DNA from: a bacterium
GTDB lineage: Bacteria; Pseudomonadota; Alphaproteobacteria; Rhodobacterales; Rhodobacteraceae
Reading direction: 5' to 3'
Assembly (NCBI GenBank): GCA_016124195.1
Contig: WGOE01000012.1
Coordinates: 62,001-126,000, forward strand
DNA: 64,000 bases
The position numbers and the translations under genes are program-made. The notes under the pieces are model-generated. The model was not told the DNA's origin. It saw only the letters and a program-made list of their open reading frames with translations, and ran no database searches. This document shows, piece by piece, positions 8,437 to 17,594 of the stretch; within the stretch, counting starts at the first letter, position 1; every line of letters starts with the position of its first letter.

Positions 8437-8751
8437 ATGAAGAACGCTCTCAAGATGACGGCCGCAGTGCTTCTGGCCATCGGCACGATGCAGATTGCCA
8501 CGGCGGCGCTGGCCGACGATCACGGCTCGCGCGATGTCACGCCCGAACGCCATGCGGGCCATAGCTCCTCCGCCGCAAGCAGCGCCTCGATCCTTGAACC
8601 GCAGGACATGGCGGGCACCCATGACGCGGGCGATGACTCGGGTGCGTCCAATGACAATGGCGGCGCGGGCGATGACAGCGGCCATGACTCTTCGGGATCG
8701 CATTCGGACGGCGGCTCGTCGCATTCGGATGGCGGCCGCTCGCACGACTGA
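8437..8751 (+). CDS. Small secreted Asp/Ser/Gly/His-rich protein
   Basis: A 104-residue protein of unknown function. Residues 1-26 form a clear Sec signal peptide (MKNALKMTAAVLLAIGTMQI, cut near TAALA-DDHG). The mature part is low complexity, rich in Asp, Ser, Gly and His, with a repeated SHSDGG unit close to the end. Such composition suggests an unstructured periplasmic or surface protein that could bind metal ions, but that is inference. AGGAC precedes the ATG at 8437. A longer frame from 8209 would bury the signal peptide and is rejected. It converges with trpA and is divergent from the TMEM175-like gene. Confidence 0.6.
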   Translation: MKNALKMTAAVLLAIGTMQIATAALADDHGSRDVTPERHAGHSSSAASSASILEPQDMAGTHDAGDDSGASNDNGGAGDDSGHDSSGSHSDGGSSHSDGGRSHD

Positions 8752-8805
8752 GGCCCGCATGCCCGGGCGTCACGCTGGCCAAACGCCCGTGGCCCACGCG
8801 ATCGG

Positions 8806-9597
8806 TCAGGCCCGGTGCGCGCCCGCGGCAAGGCCCGCGACGAAGGCCAGCACTTCGGCAACCGGGCGGCCCTCGCCGATCAGCTTGACGATGGCCGACC
8901 CCACCACGCTGCCGTCGGCGACCGAGGCTATGGCTTCGGCCGCCGCCGGCGTGTTGATGCCAAAGCCCACGATGACCGGCAGGTCGGTCTGTGCCTTGAT
9001 CCGGGCGACCTCGGGGCCGACGTCGGTGGCCTGCGCGGCCGCCGCCCCGGTGATCCCGGTGATCGACACGTAATAGACAAAGCCCGAGGTGTTCTGCAGC
9101 ACGCGGGGCAGACGCTTGTCATCGGTGGTGGGGGTGGCCAGCCGGATGAAGTTGAGCCCCGCCTTCTGCGCCGGGATGCACAGTTCGGCATCCTCTTCCG
9201 GCGGCAGGTCGACAATGATCAGCCCGTCGATGCCGGCCTCGCGCGCCTCGGTCAGAAAGCGGTCGACGCCGCGCGAATAGATCGGATTGTAATAGCCCAT
9301 CAGGACGATCGGGGTCAGCTTGTCCCCCGCCCTGAAGTCGCGCACTATCTGCAGGGTCTTGTCCACCGTCATGCCGCCTTCCAGCGCGCGCTGGCCGGCC
9401 AGCTGGATCGTCGGGCCATCGGCCATCGGGTCGGTGAAGGGCAGGCCGAGTTCGATGATGTCGACCCCGGCGCCCGGCAGGCCCCGCATCACCTCCATCG
9501 AGGTCGCCACATCCGGATCGCCCGCCATGATATAGGCGACGAAGGCCTTGCGGCCCTGCGCCTTCAGCCGTGCAAACGTGTCGTCGATTCGGGTCAT
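8806..9597 (-). CDS. trpA: Tryptophan synthase alpha chain
   Basis: A 263-residue TIM-barrel subunit that splits indole-3-glycerol phosphate to indole and glyceraldehyde-3-phosphate, the indole being channelled to TrpB. The catalytic Glu is E49 (IIELGLPF) and the catalytic Asp is D60 (DPMADGP). [11 protein letters not shown] and GSAIVKLI form the phosphate-binding end. The start at 9597 gives the usual [11 protein letters not shown] beginning; the frame continues to 10272 only because it overlaps ychF on the other strand. No trpB or trpF lies nearby, so trpA stands alone here. It is divergent from ychF with about 200 bases between them. Confidence 0.95.
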   Translation of the reverse strand: MTRIDDTFARLKAQGRKAFVAYIMAGDPDVATSMEVMRGLPGAGVDIIELGLPFTDPMADGPTIQLAGQRALEGGMTVDKTLQIVRDFRAGDKLTPIVLMGYYNPIYSRGVDRFLTEAREAGIDGLIIVDLPPEEDAELCIPAQKAGLNFIRLATPTTDDKRLPRVLQNTSGFVYYVSITGITGAAAAQATDVGPEVARIKAQTDLPVIVGFGINTPAAAEAIASVADGSVVGSAIVKLIGEGRPVAEVLAFVAGLAAGAHRA

Positions 9598-9802
9598 GTC
9601 AGCGATCTCTGCCTGAAGAACTGTTGTTTTGGATTTGCACGGGGGCGCGGGGAAAAGCAATGGGCAGGGCGGAAACTTCCACGCGGCGCGAGGGCCGCAA
9701 AGGTCAGGTTTTGCCGCGCCGCACCCGCCCTTGCCGCCTGTGCGCCCTTGACCGCAAGCCGCCCGGCTCCTATGCCGCTGGGCGTCAGAACCGGAGGGTG
9801 TC

Positions 9803-10900
9803 ATGGGTTTCAAGATGGGTATCGTGGGCTTGCCGAATGTGGGAAAGTCCACCCTTTTCAACGCACTGACCCGAACCGCCGCCGCGCAGGCCGCCAACTT
9901 CCCGTTTTGCACGATTGAACCCAACGTGGGCGAAGTGGCCGTGCCCGATGCGCGGCTCGACAAATTGGCCGCCATCGCGGGCTCCAAGCAGATCATTCCG
10001 ACCCGGATGACCTTTGTCGATATCGCGGGCCTCGTGCGTGGCGCCTCCAAGGGCGAGGGGCTTGGCAACCAGTTTCTTGCCAATATCCGCGAATGTGATG
10101 CTGTGGCACATGTGCTGCGCTGTTTTGAGGATGGCGACATCACCCATGTCGAAGGCCGCATTGACCCGGTGGCCGATGCCGAGACGATCGAGACCGAACT
10201 GATGCTGGCCGACCTCGAGTCGGTCGAGCGGCGGCGGGCGGGGCTGGCGCGCAAGCTAAAGGGCGGCGACAAGGATCTGGCCGATCAGGACCGTCTTCTG
10301 GCGCTGGCCCAGGCGGCGCTGGAGGCGGGCAAGCCCGCGCGCACCGTCAAGGTGGCAGAGGACGACCAGCGCGCCTGGCGCCTGTTGCAGCTTTTGACGG
10401 CCAAGCCGGTGCTTTACGTCTGCAACGTCGAGGAAGCCGCGGCCGCCAGCGGCAACAGCCAGTCGGCCCGCGTCGCTGAAATGGCCAAGGCGCAGGGTGC
10501 GGCCTCGGTCGTCATCTCGGCCCGGATCGAAGAAGAGATCAGCCAGCTTCCTGCCGAGGAGGCCGCGATGTTCCTGGAAGAGATGGGCCTGCACGAGGCG
10601 GGGCTCGACCGGCTGATCAAGGCGGGTTACGATCTTCTGGGCCTGCAAACCTATTTCACCGTGGGGCCGAAAGAGGCGCGGGCCTGGACCATCGTGAAGG
10701 GTACTCTGGCGCCGCAGGCCGCCGGCGTGATCCATGGCGATTTCGAAAAGGGCTTCATCCGGTCCGAGACCATCGCCTATGACGATTACATCGCCGGCAA
10801 AGGCGAGGCCGGCGCCAAGGAGGCCGGCAAGTTCCGCGTCGAAGGCAAGACCTATGAGGTCAAGGACGGCGACGTGCTGCATTTCCTGTTCAACGCCTGA
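9803..10900 (+). CDS. ychF: Redox-regulated P-loop ATPase YchF (Obg family)
   Basis: A 365-residue universally conserved Obg-like protein that hydrolyses ATP and associates with ribosomes and the stress response. The G1 loop GLPNVGKST is at 9-17, the G3 region is [18 protein letters not shown], and YVCNVEE stands in the place of the NKxD motif, as expected for the ATP-preferring YchF. The coiled-coil insertion lies around residues 140-195. The C-terminal TGS domain ends [22 protein letters not shown] provides the ribosome site. The length matches the family. Confidence 0.95.
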   Translation: MGFKMGIVGLPNVGKSTLFNALTRTAAAQAANFPFCTIEPNVGEVAVPDARLDKLAAIAGSKQIIPTRMTFVDIAGLVRGASKGEGLGNQFLANIRECDAVAHVLRCFEDGDITHVEGRIDPVADAETIETELMLADLESVERRRAGLARKLKGGDKDLADQDRLLALAQAALEAGKPARTVKVAEDDQRAWRLLQLLTAKPVLYVCNVEEAAAASGNSQSARVAEMAKAQGAASVVISARIEEEISQLPAEEAAMFLEEMGLHEAGLDRLIKAGYDLLGLQTYFTVGPKEARAWTIVKGTLAPQAAGVIHGDFEKGFIRSETIAYDDYIAGKGEAGAKEAGKFRVEGKTYEVKDGDVLHFLFNA

Positions 10901-10975
10901 ACCAGGCCCGAGGCTGCGGCAAAGGTCTGTCGTGGCCCCCCGGGTCTCAGGCTGGGCGGGACCCTGCGGCGCGGC

Positions 10976-11836
10976 TCAGCCTGCGCCGGTTGTCCGGCGA
11001 GCGGTGAACAGATTGACGCAGGCCGGCACGCGCATCTGGCCGTTCTGTTCAAAGCGGGCAAATTCCGGCCGCAGGACGTCCTTGATGGCGGCGCGGTCGG
11101 CCTCGCTGGCGGCCTTGGCGGTGATCAACCGGGAGGCGGGCCCGATGTGCAGCGCGAATTCCATGACCTCTTCCAGATCGCCGATGGGCGTGAGGTAGGT
11201 CTGGACTGCGCTGCCGGCACAGTCTTGCAGACCGGCAGCGCGCAGGATGCCGGTCACGCGGTCGATGTCGCGAAAGGCCATGGGGCCGGGCGCGTCGGGG
11301 TCGGCGGGCTCGGGCGGGCCAAGGCGGGCGACAGCGGCCTGCATCGGCACGGCAAACCACGGGTTCAGGGCGGGGCTTGCCCAGGCGATCATGGCAAGGC
11401 GGCCGGTCGGGCGCAGCGCGCGGGCCAGATTGGCGAAGGCCGCAACGGGGTCTTCGAAGAACATCACCCCGAAGCGTGACATCATGAGGTCGAAGCGGTC
11501 CGGTTCCAGCGGGTGGACCTGCGCATCGCCGAGCTGAAAGCGGACATTGGACAGGCCCTCTGCCTGGCGGCGGGCGTGGTCCAGCAGCACGGCGGATATA
11601 TCCAGCCCCAGCGCCGCACCGTCCGGACCGATCCGCCGCGCGGCGGCCATCGTCGTGGCGCCACCGCCACAGCCGATGTCGAGCACCTGCTCTCCGGGCC
11701 GGGGATCAGCGCTGGTCAGCACCAGATCAAGGATTTCGGTCAGAAGCCCGTCGAACCGGGTGTGCTGGCGGACCCAATCGACACCTTGGGCGTTGTTCCA
11801 TGCCGCAGCCTGCGCCTCGTTGGGTTGTGTCGTCAT
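10976..11836 (-). CDS. Class I SAM-dependent methyltransferase
   Basis: A 286-residue methyltransferase. Motif I VLDIGCGGGATT is at 51-62, the acidic post-I position is in LGLDISAVLLDHARR, and motif II/III is FDLMMSRFGVMFFEDP. This arrangement is typical of the UbiE/Methyltransf_11 type that methylates small molecules. Nothing in the sequence names the acceptor. It converges with ychF and lies just upstream, on the same strand, of no obvious partner: hisE ends 97 bases from its start. Confidence 0.8.
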   Translation of the reverse strand: MTTQPNEAQAAAWNNAQGVDWVRQHTRFDGLLTEILDLVLTSADPRPGEQVLDIGCGGGATTMAAARRIGPDGAALGLDISAVLLDHARRQAEGLSNVRFQLGDAQVHPLEPDRFDLMMSRFGVMFFEDPVAAFANLARALRPTGRLAMIAWASPALNPWFAVPMQAAVARLGPPEPADPDAPGPMAFRDIDRVTGILRAAGLQDCAGSAVQTYLTPIGDLEEVMEFALHIGPASRLITAKAASEADRAAIKDVLRPEFARFEQNGQMRVPACVNLFTARRTTGAG

Positions 11837-11932
11837 GGCCCTGCCTCCGGTTCGCGCAACATGGCGCGCCTGGCCTGCAGCCTCCGCCTGGCGGGTCCAC
11901 CTGTCAAGCAGTGTGAGCTATCCGCCGGCCGC

Positions 11933-12247
11933 CTAGCGCGCGGCCTTTTCGGCGATGCCGGATGTGCCTTCGCGCCGTTCCAGTTCGGCCAGAACCTCGT
12001 CCAGCGTGACGTCGCGCGCGGCCAGCATCACCAGAAGATGATAAAGAACATCCGCCGCCTCGGCCGTCAGGCGGGCGCGGTCGCCCTTGACGGCCTCGAT
12101 GATCGCCTCGACCGCCTCTTCGCCGAACTTCTCGGCGCATTTTTCGGGTCCCTTGGCCAGAAGCTTGGCCGTCCACGAGGTTTCGGGATCGGCGCCCTTG
12201 CGGGCCGCGATGGTGGCGGCAAGGCGGGTCAGCGCGTTGTCGGTCAT
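11933..12247 (-). CDS. hisE: Phosphoribosyl-ATP pyrophosphatase
   Basis: A 104-residue all-alpha enzyme of the MazG-like superfamily that removes pyrophosphate from PR-ATP, the second step of histidine synthesis. [12 protein letters not shown] and [13 protein letters not shown] hold the acidic metal ligands. It is not fused to hisI, which is absent from the window. The start at 12247 overlaps the hisF stop by four bases (ATGA), showing translational coupling. It is the last gene of the operon. Confidence 0.94.
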   Translation of the reverse strand: MTDNALTRLAATIAARKGADPETSWTAKLLAKGPEKCAEKFGEEAVEAIIEAVKGDRARLTAEAADVLYHLLVMLAARDVTLDEVLAELERREGTSGIAEKAAR

Positions 12248-13005
12248 GTCAGCCTCATCGGGATGCCGGCTGCGGCCATATGGGCCTTGGCCTGACCGAT
12301 CGTGAAGGTGCCGAAGTGAAAGATCGAGGCCGCCAGAACCGCCGAGGCGCCGCCAATCGTCACGCCCTCGACCAGGTGGTCGAGCGTGCCGACCCCGCCA
12401 GAGGCTATGACCGGAATGCCTACCGCATCGACCACGGCGCGGGTCAGGGGCAGGTTGTAGCCGCCCTTGGTGCCGTCGCGGTCCATCGAGGTCAAAAGGA
12501 TTTCGCCGGCGCCCTTGGCGGCCACGGTGCGGGCGAACTCCACCGCGTCGATGCCGGTGGATTTGCGCCCGCCGTGAGTGAAGATCTCCCACCGGCCGGG
12601 GGCTACGGTCTTGGCGTCGATGGCCACGACAATGCACTGGCTGCCGAAGCGGTCGGCGGCCTCGGCCACCACATCGGGATTGGCCACGGCGGCGGAGTTG
12701 AACGAGACCTTGTCGGCCCCGGCCAGCAGAAGGGCGCGCACGTCATGGTGGCTGCGCACCCCGCCGCCCACTGTCAGCGGCATGAAACATTGTTCGGCCG
12801 TGCGGGTCACAAGGTCGAACATCGTGCCGCGGTTTTCATGGGTGGCGTGGATGTCGAGAAAGCAAAGCTCGTCCGCGCCGGCCGCGTCATAGGCGCGCGC
12901 GGCCTCGACCGGGTCGCCCGCGTCGATCAGGTTGACGAAGTTAACCCCCTTGACCACGCGGCCATCGGCGACATCAAGGCAGGGAATGAGGCGGGTTTTC
13001 AGCAT
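12244..13005 (-). CDS. hisF: Imidazole glycerol phosphate synthase, cyclase subunit
   Basis: A 253-residue (beta/alpha)8 barrel that uses ammonia from HisH to turn PRFAR into IGP and AICAR. The catalytic pair is D11 (IPCLDVADG) and D130 (VVAIDAK), and both are present. GGGVRSHHD and [11 protein letters not shown] form the phosphate sites. It overlaps hisE by 4 bases downstream. Upstream, 126 bases separate it from hisA, an unusually large gap for this otherwise compact operon; it contains a repeat element in the opposite orientation. Confidence 0.96.
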   Translation of the reverse strand: MLKTRLIPCLDVADGRVVKGVNFVNLIDAGDPVEAARAYDAAGADELCFLDIHATHENRGTMFDLVTRTAEQCFMPLTVGGGVRSHHDVRALLLAGADKVSFNSAAVANPDVVAEAADRFGSQCIVVAIDAKTVAPGRWEIFTHGGRKSTGIDAVEFARTVAAKGAGEILLTSMDRDGTKGGYNLPLTRAVVDAVGIPVIASGGVGTLDHLVEGVTIGGASAVLAASIFHFGTFTIGQAKAHMAAAGIPMRLT

Positions 13006-13049
13006 GAGAGGGGTGTAGCGCCTGCGACGGGCGGGGGAAAGGGGGCGCG

Positions 13050-13107
13050 TGGCCCCCCTCGGCCTGCGGCCTCACCCCCCTGAGTATTTTGGCCTGGATG
13101 AAGGGGG
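13050..13107 (+). repeat. Dispersed intergenic TATTT-GATGAAG element, copy B
   Basis: Reads CCTCACCCCCCTGAGTATTT then TGGCCTGGATGAAGGGGG on the + strand, in the hisA-hisF gap. It is opposite in direction to the his operon, so here it cannot serve as an operon terminator in the same way as copies A, D and E. A weak GC hairpin (GGCC-tgc-GGCC) precedes it. Confidence 0.5.
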
Positions 13108-13131
13108 GAAGAGGGGGCGCCCCGGCCTGGC

Positions 13132-13851
13132 TCAGCCGGCCAGAACGGCCAGCGCCGCCCTAAGGTCGATGGCGCCGTCGTAAAGCGCGCGGCCGGAAAC
13201 AGCGCCGGCAATCACCCCGGTGTCGCGCAGCGCCAGAAGATCATCGAGCCGCGAGACGCCGCCCGAGGCGATGACGGGGATGCGCACGGCACGCGCCAAG
13301 GCCTCTGTCGCGGCGATATTGGGCCCGCCCATCGCGCCATCGCGGTCGATGTCGGTGTAGATCACGGCGGCGACGCCGGCATCCTCGAAGGATTTGGCAA
13401 GGTCGGTGGCCTGGATGGTGGTCTCGGTCGCCCAGCCCTTGGTGGCGACAAAGCCCTTGCGGGCGTCGATCCCCACGGCCACCTGGCCCGGGAAGGCCTT
13501 GGCCGCCTCGCGCACGAGGCCCGGGTTTTCCACCGCGACCGTGCCCAGGATCACGCGGGCAAGGCCCTTGCCAAGCCACATCTCGATGGTGGCAAGGTCG
13601 CGGATGCCGCCGCCAAGCTGGCAGGGAACCTTGACCCGGGCGAGGATCGCCTCGACCGCGGCCCCGTTCACTGGCGCGCCGGTGAAGGCGCCGTTCAGAT
13701 CGACCAGATGCAGCCATTCGCAGCCGGCCGCGACGAATTTCGCGGCCTCGGCGGCCGGATCATCGCCGAAGACGGTGGCGGCCGACATCTCGCCGCGCAA
13801 CAGCCGGACGCATTGGCCGTCCTTGAGGTCGATTGCAGGATAGAGGATCAT
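13132..13851 (-). CDS. hisA: ProFAR isomerase
   Basis: A 239-residue barrel that opens ProFAR to PRFAR by an Amadori rearrangement. The catalytic base D8 ([10 protein letters not shown]) and acid D129 ([10 protein letters not shown]) are present. [11 protein letters not shown] and [12 protein letters not shown] are the two phosphate motifs that mirror those in HisF. It lies 40 bases after hisH and is followed by the 126-base gap before hisF. Confidence 0.96.
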   Translation of the reverse strand: MILYPAIDLKDGQCVRLLRGEMSAATVFGDDPAAEAAKFVAAGCEWLHLVDLNGAFTGAPVNGAAVEAILARVKVPCQLGGGIRDLATIEMWLGKGLARVILGTVAVENPGLVREAAKAFPGQVAVGIDARKGFVATKGWATETTIQATDLAKSFEDAGVAAVIYTDIDRDGAMGGPNIAATEALARAVRIPVIASGGVSRLDDLLALRDTGVIAGAVSGRALYDGAIDLRAALAVLAG

Positions 13852-13891
13852 GGCTTTCTCCAGCGGTTTGAGGGGTTCGGCTGCGGGCGGA

Positions 13892-14533
13892 TCAGGGTTT
13901 CCAGGCGAGAAAGTTGCCGATCAGTCGCAGCCCGGCGGCCTGGCTTTTCTCGGGGTGGAACTGGGTGCCGACCATGGTGTCGCGCCCGACGATGGCGGTT
14001 ACCGCGCCAGCATAATCGACATGGGCCAGACGTTGGGCCGGGTTTTCGACCCGAAAGTGATAGGAGTGCACGAAATAGGCGTGATCGCCGGTGGACAGGC
14101 CGGCCAGGACCGGATGGGGATGGTCAAGCACCAGATCGTTCCAGCCCATGTGCGGCACTTTCAGATGCGGATCGGCGGGGACGATGCGGATCACCTCGCC
14201 GGCAACCCAGCCAAAGCCCGCGACGCTTTCGTATTCGCGGCCCCAACTCGCCATCATCTGCATGCCGACACAGATGCCAAGGAAGGGGCGGGCGCGAATG
14301 GTCACCGCCTCTTCGATGGCCTCGAAGAGGCCGCCATAGCTGCCAAGCGCACGCCGGCAAGCCGGAAAGGCGCCGTCGCCCGGCAGCACGATACGGTCGG
14401 CGCGGGCGACATCCTCGGGGCGGGACGACACCAGAACCTCGCCGGCATTGCCCTCGGCTGCCATGCGCTGAAAGGCCTTTTCGGCGGAATGCAGATTGCC
14501 GCTGTCATAATCGACAAGGACGGTCAGGCTCAT
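13892..14533 (-). CDS. hisH: Imidazole glycerol phosphate synthase, glutamine amidotransferase subunit
   Basis: A 213-residue class I glutaminase that supplies ammonia to HisF. The nucleophile is C88 in FLGICVGMQ, and the His/Glu of the triad are in TQFHPEKSQ near the C-terminus. The loop [13 protein letters not shown] is typical of HisH. The start overlaps the hisB stop by four bases (ATGA), so the two are translationally coupled. Confidence 0.95.
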   Translation of the reverse strand: MSLTVLVDYDSGNLHSAEKAFQRMAAEGNAGEVLVSSRPEDVARADRIVLPGDGAFPACRRALGSYGGLFEAIEEAVTIRARPFLGICVGMQMMASWGREYESVAGFGWVAGEVIRIVPADPHLKVPHMGWNDLVLDHPHPVLAGLSTGDHAYFVHSYHFRVENPAQRLAHVDYAGAVTAIVGRDTMVGTQFHPEKSQAAGLRLIGNFLAWKP

Positions 14534-15114
14534 AGCATGCCCTTTGTGGAAGGCAGAGCATCGTTGCGCGGGTCTTTCTCGACCGCCATCCGCAGCGATT
14601 TGGCGACGGATTTGAAGGCCGCTTCGGCGATGTGGTGCGCGTTGATGCCGTGCCTTTGGTCCAGATGCAGCGTAATGCCGCCATGCGTGGCCAGCGCCTG
14701 AAAGAATTCGCGCACGAGTTCGGTGTCGAAGCTGCCGATCTTGGCCGAGGGGAAGTCGAGCGCAAAAATCAGATAGGGCCGCGCCGACAGATCCAGCGCA
14801 CAGGCGATCTGGGCGTCATCCATCGCAAGGGCGAAATGGCCATAGCGGCGGATGCCCTTCTTGTCACCCAGGGCCTGGGTCAGCGCCTGGCCAAGGGCGA
14901 TGCCGACATCCTCGACCGTGTGGTGGTCGTCGATATGCAGATCGCCCTGCGCCGTGACCTCAAGGTCGAACAGGGCGTGGCGTGCCAACTGGTCCAGCAT
15001 GTGATCGAAGAACCCGACGCCGGTGGAAATCGCCGATTTGCCGGCGCCGTCGAGATTGAGCGACACGGAGATCTCGGTTTCGGCCGTCTTGCGGCTGATC
15101 TTGGCGCTGCGCAT
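14530..15114 (-). CDS. hisB: Imidazoleglycerol-phosphate dehydratase
   Basis: A 194-residue monofunctional dehydratase (no phosphatase domain) that converts IGP to imidazole acetol phosphate. The twin manganese-binding HHxxE-type motifs are visible as [10 protein letters not shown] and [12 protein letters not shown]. It is the first gene of hisB-H-A-F-E. CAGGGAG precedes the ATG at 15114, and a likely promoter sits at 15167-15195. Confidence 0.95.
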   Translation of the reverse strand: MRSAKISRKTAETEISVSLNLDGAGKSAISTGVGFFDHMLDQLARHALFDLEVTAQGDLHIDDHHTVEDVGIALGQALTQALGDKKGIRRYGHFALAMDDAQIACALDLSARPYLIFALDFPSAKIGSFDTELVREFFQALATHGGITLHLDQRHGINAHHIAEAAFKSVAKSLRMAVEKDPRNDALPSTKGML

Positions 15115-15166
15115 GGCAAACTCCCTGGTCTGAGCCGCCCATGGCAGGCCGGCTGGGCTGTGGCGT

Positions 15167-15195
15167 CTTATAGGCGGGGTGGTGTCCGGGGGAAA
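15167..15195 (-). promoter_or_regulatory. Putative his operon promoter
   Basis: On the minus strand a TATAAG box (15167-15172) stands 17 bases from TTTCCC (15190-15195). The -10 is good and the -35 weak. It would start transcription about 45 bases before hisB. No leader peptide rich in His codons is visible. Confidence 0.4.
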
Positions 15196-15300
15196 GAGCC
15201 GGAATCACGCGCGTGTCGGGCTGGTGCGCCGCGCTGTGCCGCCCATCCAAAGGAGCGGCTGCGCCGCACGCCTTTCAGGTCGCCTGCGCGGCCTGTGGCC

Positions 15301-15400
15301 GCTGGTCTCCGTGCACGCCACGCGGGGGCGTGGTGAGCGATTGCTGCCACCCCTTGCCAGGCTGGTCTCCGCCCGCGCCGCGCGGGGGCGTGGTTCTGAC
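15301..15400. repeat. Direct repeat, two 40-bp units 60 bp apart
   Basis: GCTGGTCTCC followed by a GC-rich block CGCGGGGGCGTGGT occurs at 15301-15340 and again at 15361-15400. The spacing is exactly 60 bases. The first copy folds into a perfect 6-bp hairpin; the second is imperfect. Confidence 0.6.
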
Positions 15401-15424
15401 CGATGAAGCAGAGAAAGCCCCGTT

Positions 15425-15455
15425 CTCTTGCCCTTGTCAAATACTCCTGCCGGAG
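15425..15455 (-). repeat. Dispersed intergenic TATTT element, copy C (divergent)
   Basis: On the minus strand CTCC-ggca-GGAG is followed by TATTTGACAAGGGCAAG, a diverged version of the element seen at 2661, 13050, 39448 and 56794. It lies about 110 bases after the stop of the GH78 gene, in the same direction. Confidence 0.4.
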
Positions 15456-15563
15456 GCGAATGGCCGAGCCGGTTGGCCGCAGGCCAGAGGCGAGAAAAAG
15501 GCTTGCGCCGCAGGCGCTCCACCAGGTTCGGCAGGGGGGTGCGATTGGCCGGGCGGGGCCAGG

Positions 15564-17594
15564 TCAACCCCGGATCAGCCAGCCCAGCGGATGGGACGAA
15601 AAACCGTGGCAGGCCGACCCGTCGGGAAAGTCGATCGACCAGTTCTCCCAGGTCGTGGCCTCGCCCGTCTGGGCCCAACTTCCCCAGCGCGCCTTGATGA
15701 TGGCGCGGATCTGCGCCGGCTGATCGAGGTGGTCAAGCGCCTGAAACACGTAGTGGTGCATGAAGGGGCTGGCCAAAATCAGCTTGTCCGGCGCCGCTGT
15801 GTCGTCAGGGTCCAGGGAGCGGGCAGTGATGGCGGCAGCCACCGCCGAGGCCTCGTCGCCCGTCACGGTCTCGGTCAGGATCAGGAAAGCCAGCGCCAGT
15901 TGCGAGGCGGGCGGGCCTTCGGGGCTTTCATGCCAGATCGTGTCGTGAAACCGGCTGCGGATCGCGGCGCGCAGTTGGTCGGCCTGGGCGCGAACTTGGG
16001 GATTCGCAGTCAGGCGGGCCGCGATCTGCAGGGCCATGAGGTATCGGGCGTTGTAGGTCAGCGAGGGTTCATGGCGTGACACCGCCGACCAGTCCAGGAA
16101 AAGACGGCGCCCCGGCTCCGAGCGGATCAGGCCATTGCGGCCCAGATCGGCGCGCAGCCGGGCCAGCAGTTTGTCCAGCGTGCCGCGATGGCGCGCGATC
16201 ATCTGGGGGCCGTCGCTCACGCCGGGGTGGCGCAGGTACATCTGCAAAAGCTCGATCCAGGCGAAGGTATAGTCCGTCACCACATAGGCCGGCGCCTCGC
16301 CGGGCAGGACAGAGGGCAGGATGCCATCCTCGGCCGCGCCGGCGGCGGCCATGTCGATGGCGCGGGCCAGAGGGCGGGGGTCGGGGCTGATGGCTTGCAG
16401 GGCGAAGGCCTCGGCCACCACGTCACCAAGCCACTGGCTGCTTTCGCGCCAGATGCTGTCGACGAAGCCGTCCTGCAGGCAGGACAGGATCGTGCGCCGG
16501 CACATCGCGGCCACGGCGTCGAGGGTTGCATCGTCCTGAGGTTTCACGGGGATTTCGGACAGGGGATAGGTCGTCGTGCGGACAAAGAAGCTGATGTCGG
16601 GGACTATCGGGGCCTCGGTCTCCAGCTGGAAGATCAGGTAGCGGGCGCCGCGCTGGCTGAAAGGCTCGATGCTCTGCGGACCCGGGCGCAGGATCGTGCT
16701 GTCGGTCGGGCGCATGCGGCAATAGGTTGCGGGGTCGGACAGAAGGACCTCGCCGTCCCGCAGCCTTTCGGCATAGGACACGGTCAGGATCTCGCCGCCC
16801 CCCGCGTTGGCGATGGCGGCACCCGCAGTGCACATCCGGCTTTGGCCGAGGTCAAAGATCCAGATCGCCGTCTCGCCGCCGGCAAGCCGCCCGGGAAGCG
16901 GGCCGGGGTTGGCGGCGGCGAAGGATCTGCAAAGATCCTCGTGCGCGTGGCCGCTGCAGGCTTGCCTTGGGCCATGGCGTGTTTGCCAGGGCAGGGTCAG
17001 CGGCGTCAGGGTTTCGGTCAGGAGCGGGATGTCACGCGGGTGCAGGCCGGACCAGATCGGGCCTTCGGGCGGCTGGACGATGCGGGCCTGCGTCCAACCC
17101 GAGGCCGGACCGGTCTGCCAGTCGCTGTCGCGCCGCATGTCGCGCCGTTCGACCCCGGTGCCATAGTTCGAGACGCGGGGGACAAGGGGCAGGTAGCTCG
17201 CATCGCGACGGACATGCCAGCACCGGTCGGTCGGAGTGATCTCGTCACCGATCTGCAGCCAGCCGATCCAGCCCGCGGCCGCCTTGTGGACATAGGCGAA
17301 ATGCGAATAACCGGGGCAATAGACCTGCACCGCCAGATGGTTGGGGCCGGGGCGCAGGTGCGGTGTCACATCCAGTTCATCCAGCGCCATGGCATGCGGC
17401 CAGGACCGGGCGGGGCCCCGCGACACATAGGTGCCGTTGATCCACAGACGGTAGCGGCTGTCGGCCGTAAGCGTGAAGATGGCCCGGGCCGGCGCCTCAT
17501 GCAGCACCAGATCGCGGCGGAAGTTCAGGTAGCATTCGGCCAGATCAAAGGGGTGATCCGATCCGATCCAGAAGGCGCCCTCCGGGGCCGTCAT
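15564..17594 (-). CDS. Alpha-L-rhamnosidase-like glycoside hydrolase (GH78)
   Basis: A 676-residue protein with the GH78 plan. An N-terminal beta-sandwich region (AIFTLTADSRYRLWINGTYV, PNHLAVQVYCPGYSHF) is followed by a central (alpha/alpha)6 barrel from about residue 340 and a C-terminal segment (TTWENWSIDF, CHGFSSHPLGWLIRG). GH78 enzymes use an inverting mechanism to free L-rhamnose from glycosides. The general-acid region is represented by VDSIWRESSQWLGDV, which differs from the classic DCPQRDERLGW form. No signal peptide is seen, so the enzyme should act on imported rhamnosides. It overlaps the URO-D-family gene by 4 bases and ends the DUF4037/URO-D/GH78 unit in the rhamnose locus. Confidence 0.78.
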   Translation of the reverse strand: MTAPEGAFWIGSDHPFDLAECYLNFRRDLVLHEAPARAIFTLTADSRYRLWINGTYVSRGPARSWPHAMALDELDVTPHLRPGPNHLAVQVYCPGYSHFAYVHKAAAGWIGWLQIGDEITPTDRCWHVRRDASYLPLVPRVSNYGTGVERRDMRRDSDWQTGPASGWTQARIVQPPEGPIWSGLHPRDIPLLTETLTPLTLPWQTRHGPRQACSGHAHEDLCRSFAAANPGPLPGRLAGGETAIWIFDLGQSRMCTAGAAIANAGGGEILTVSYAERLRDGEVLLSDPATYCRMRPTDSTILRPGPQSIEPFSQRGARYLIFQLETEAPIVPDISFFVRTTTYPLSEIPVKPQDDATLDAVAAMCRRTILSCLQDGFVDSIWRESSQWLGDVVAEAFALQAISPDPRPLARAIDMAAAGAAEDGILPSVLPGEAPAYVVTDYTFAWIELLQMYLRHPGVSDGPQMIARHRGTLDKLLARLRADLGRNGLIRSEPGRRLFLDWSAVSRHEPSLTYNARYLMALQIAARLTANPQVRAQADQLRAAIRSRFHDTIWHESPEGPPASQLALAFLILTETVTGDEASAVAAAITARSLDPDDTAAPDKLILASPFMHHYVFQALDHLDQPAQIRAIIKARWGSWAQTGEATTWENWSIDFPDGSACHGFSSHPLGWLIRG

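Larger units (their letters stand above)
15115..15563. other. Intergenic region between hisB and the GH78 gene
   Basis: 449 bases without a credible gene. It holds the his promoter, a 40-bp direct repeat spaced exactly 60 bases apart (15301-15340 and 15361-15400, about 35 of 40 identical), a hairpin CCACGC-gggg-GCGTGG inside the first copy (15318-15333), and a minus-strand copy of the dispersed TATTT element near 15425-15455. Short open frames cross the repeats but have no ribosome site. Confidence 0.6.
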
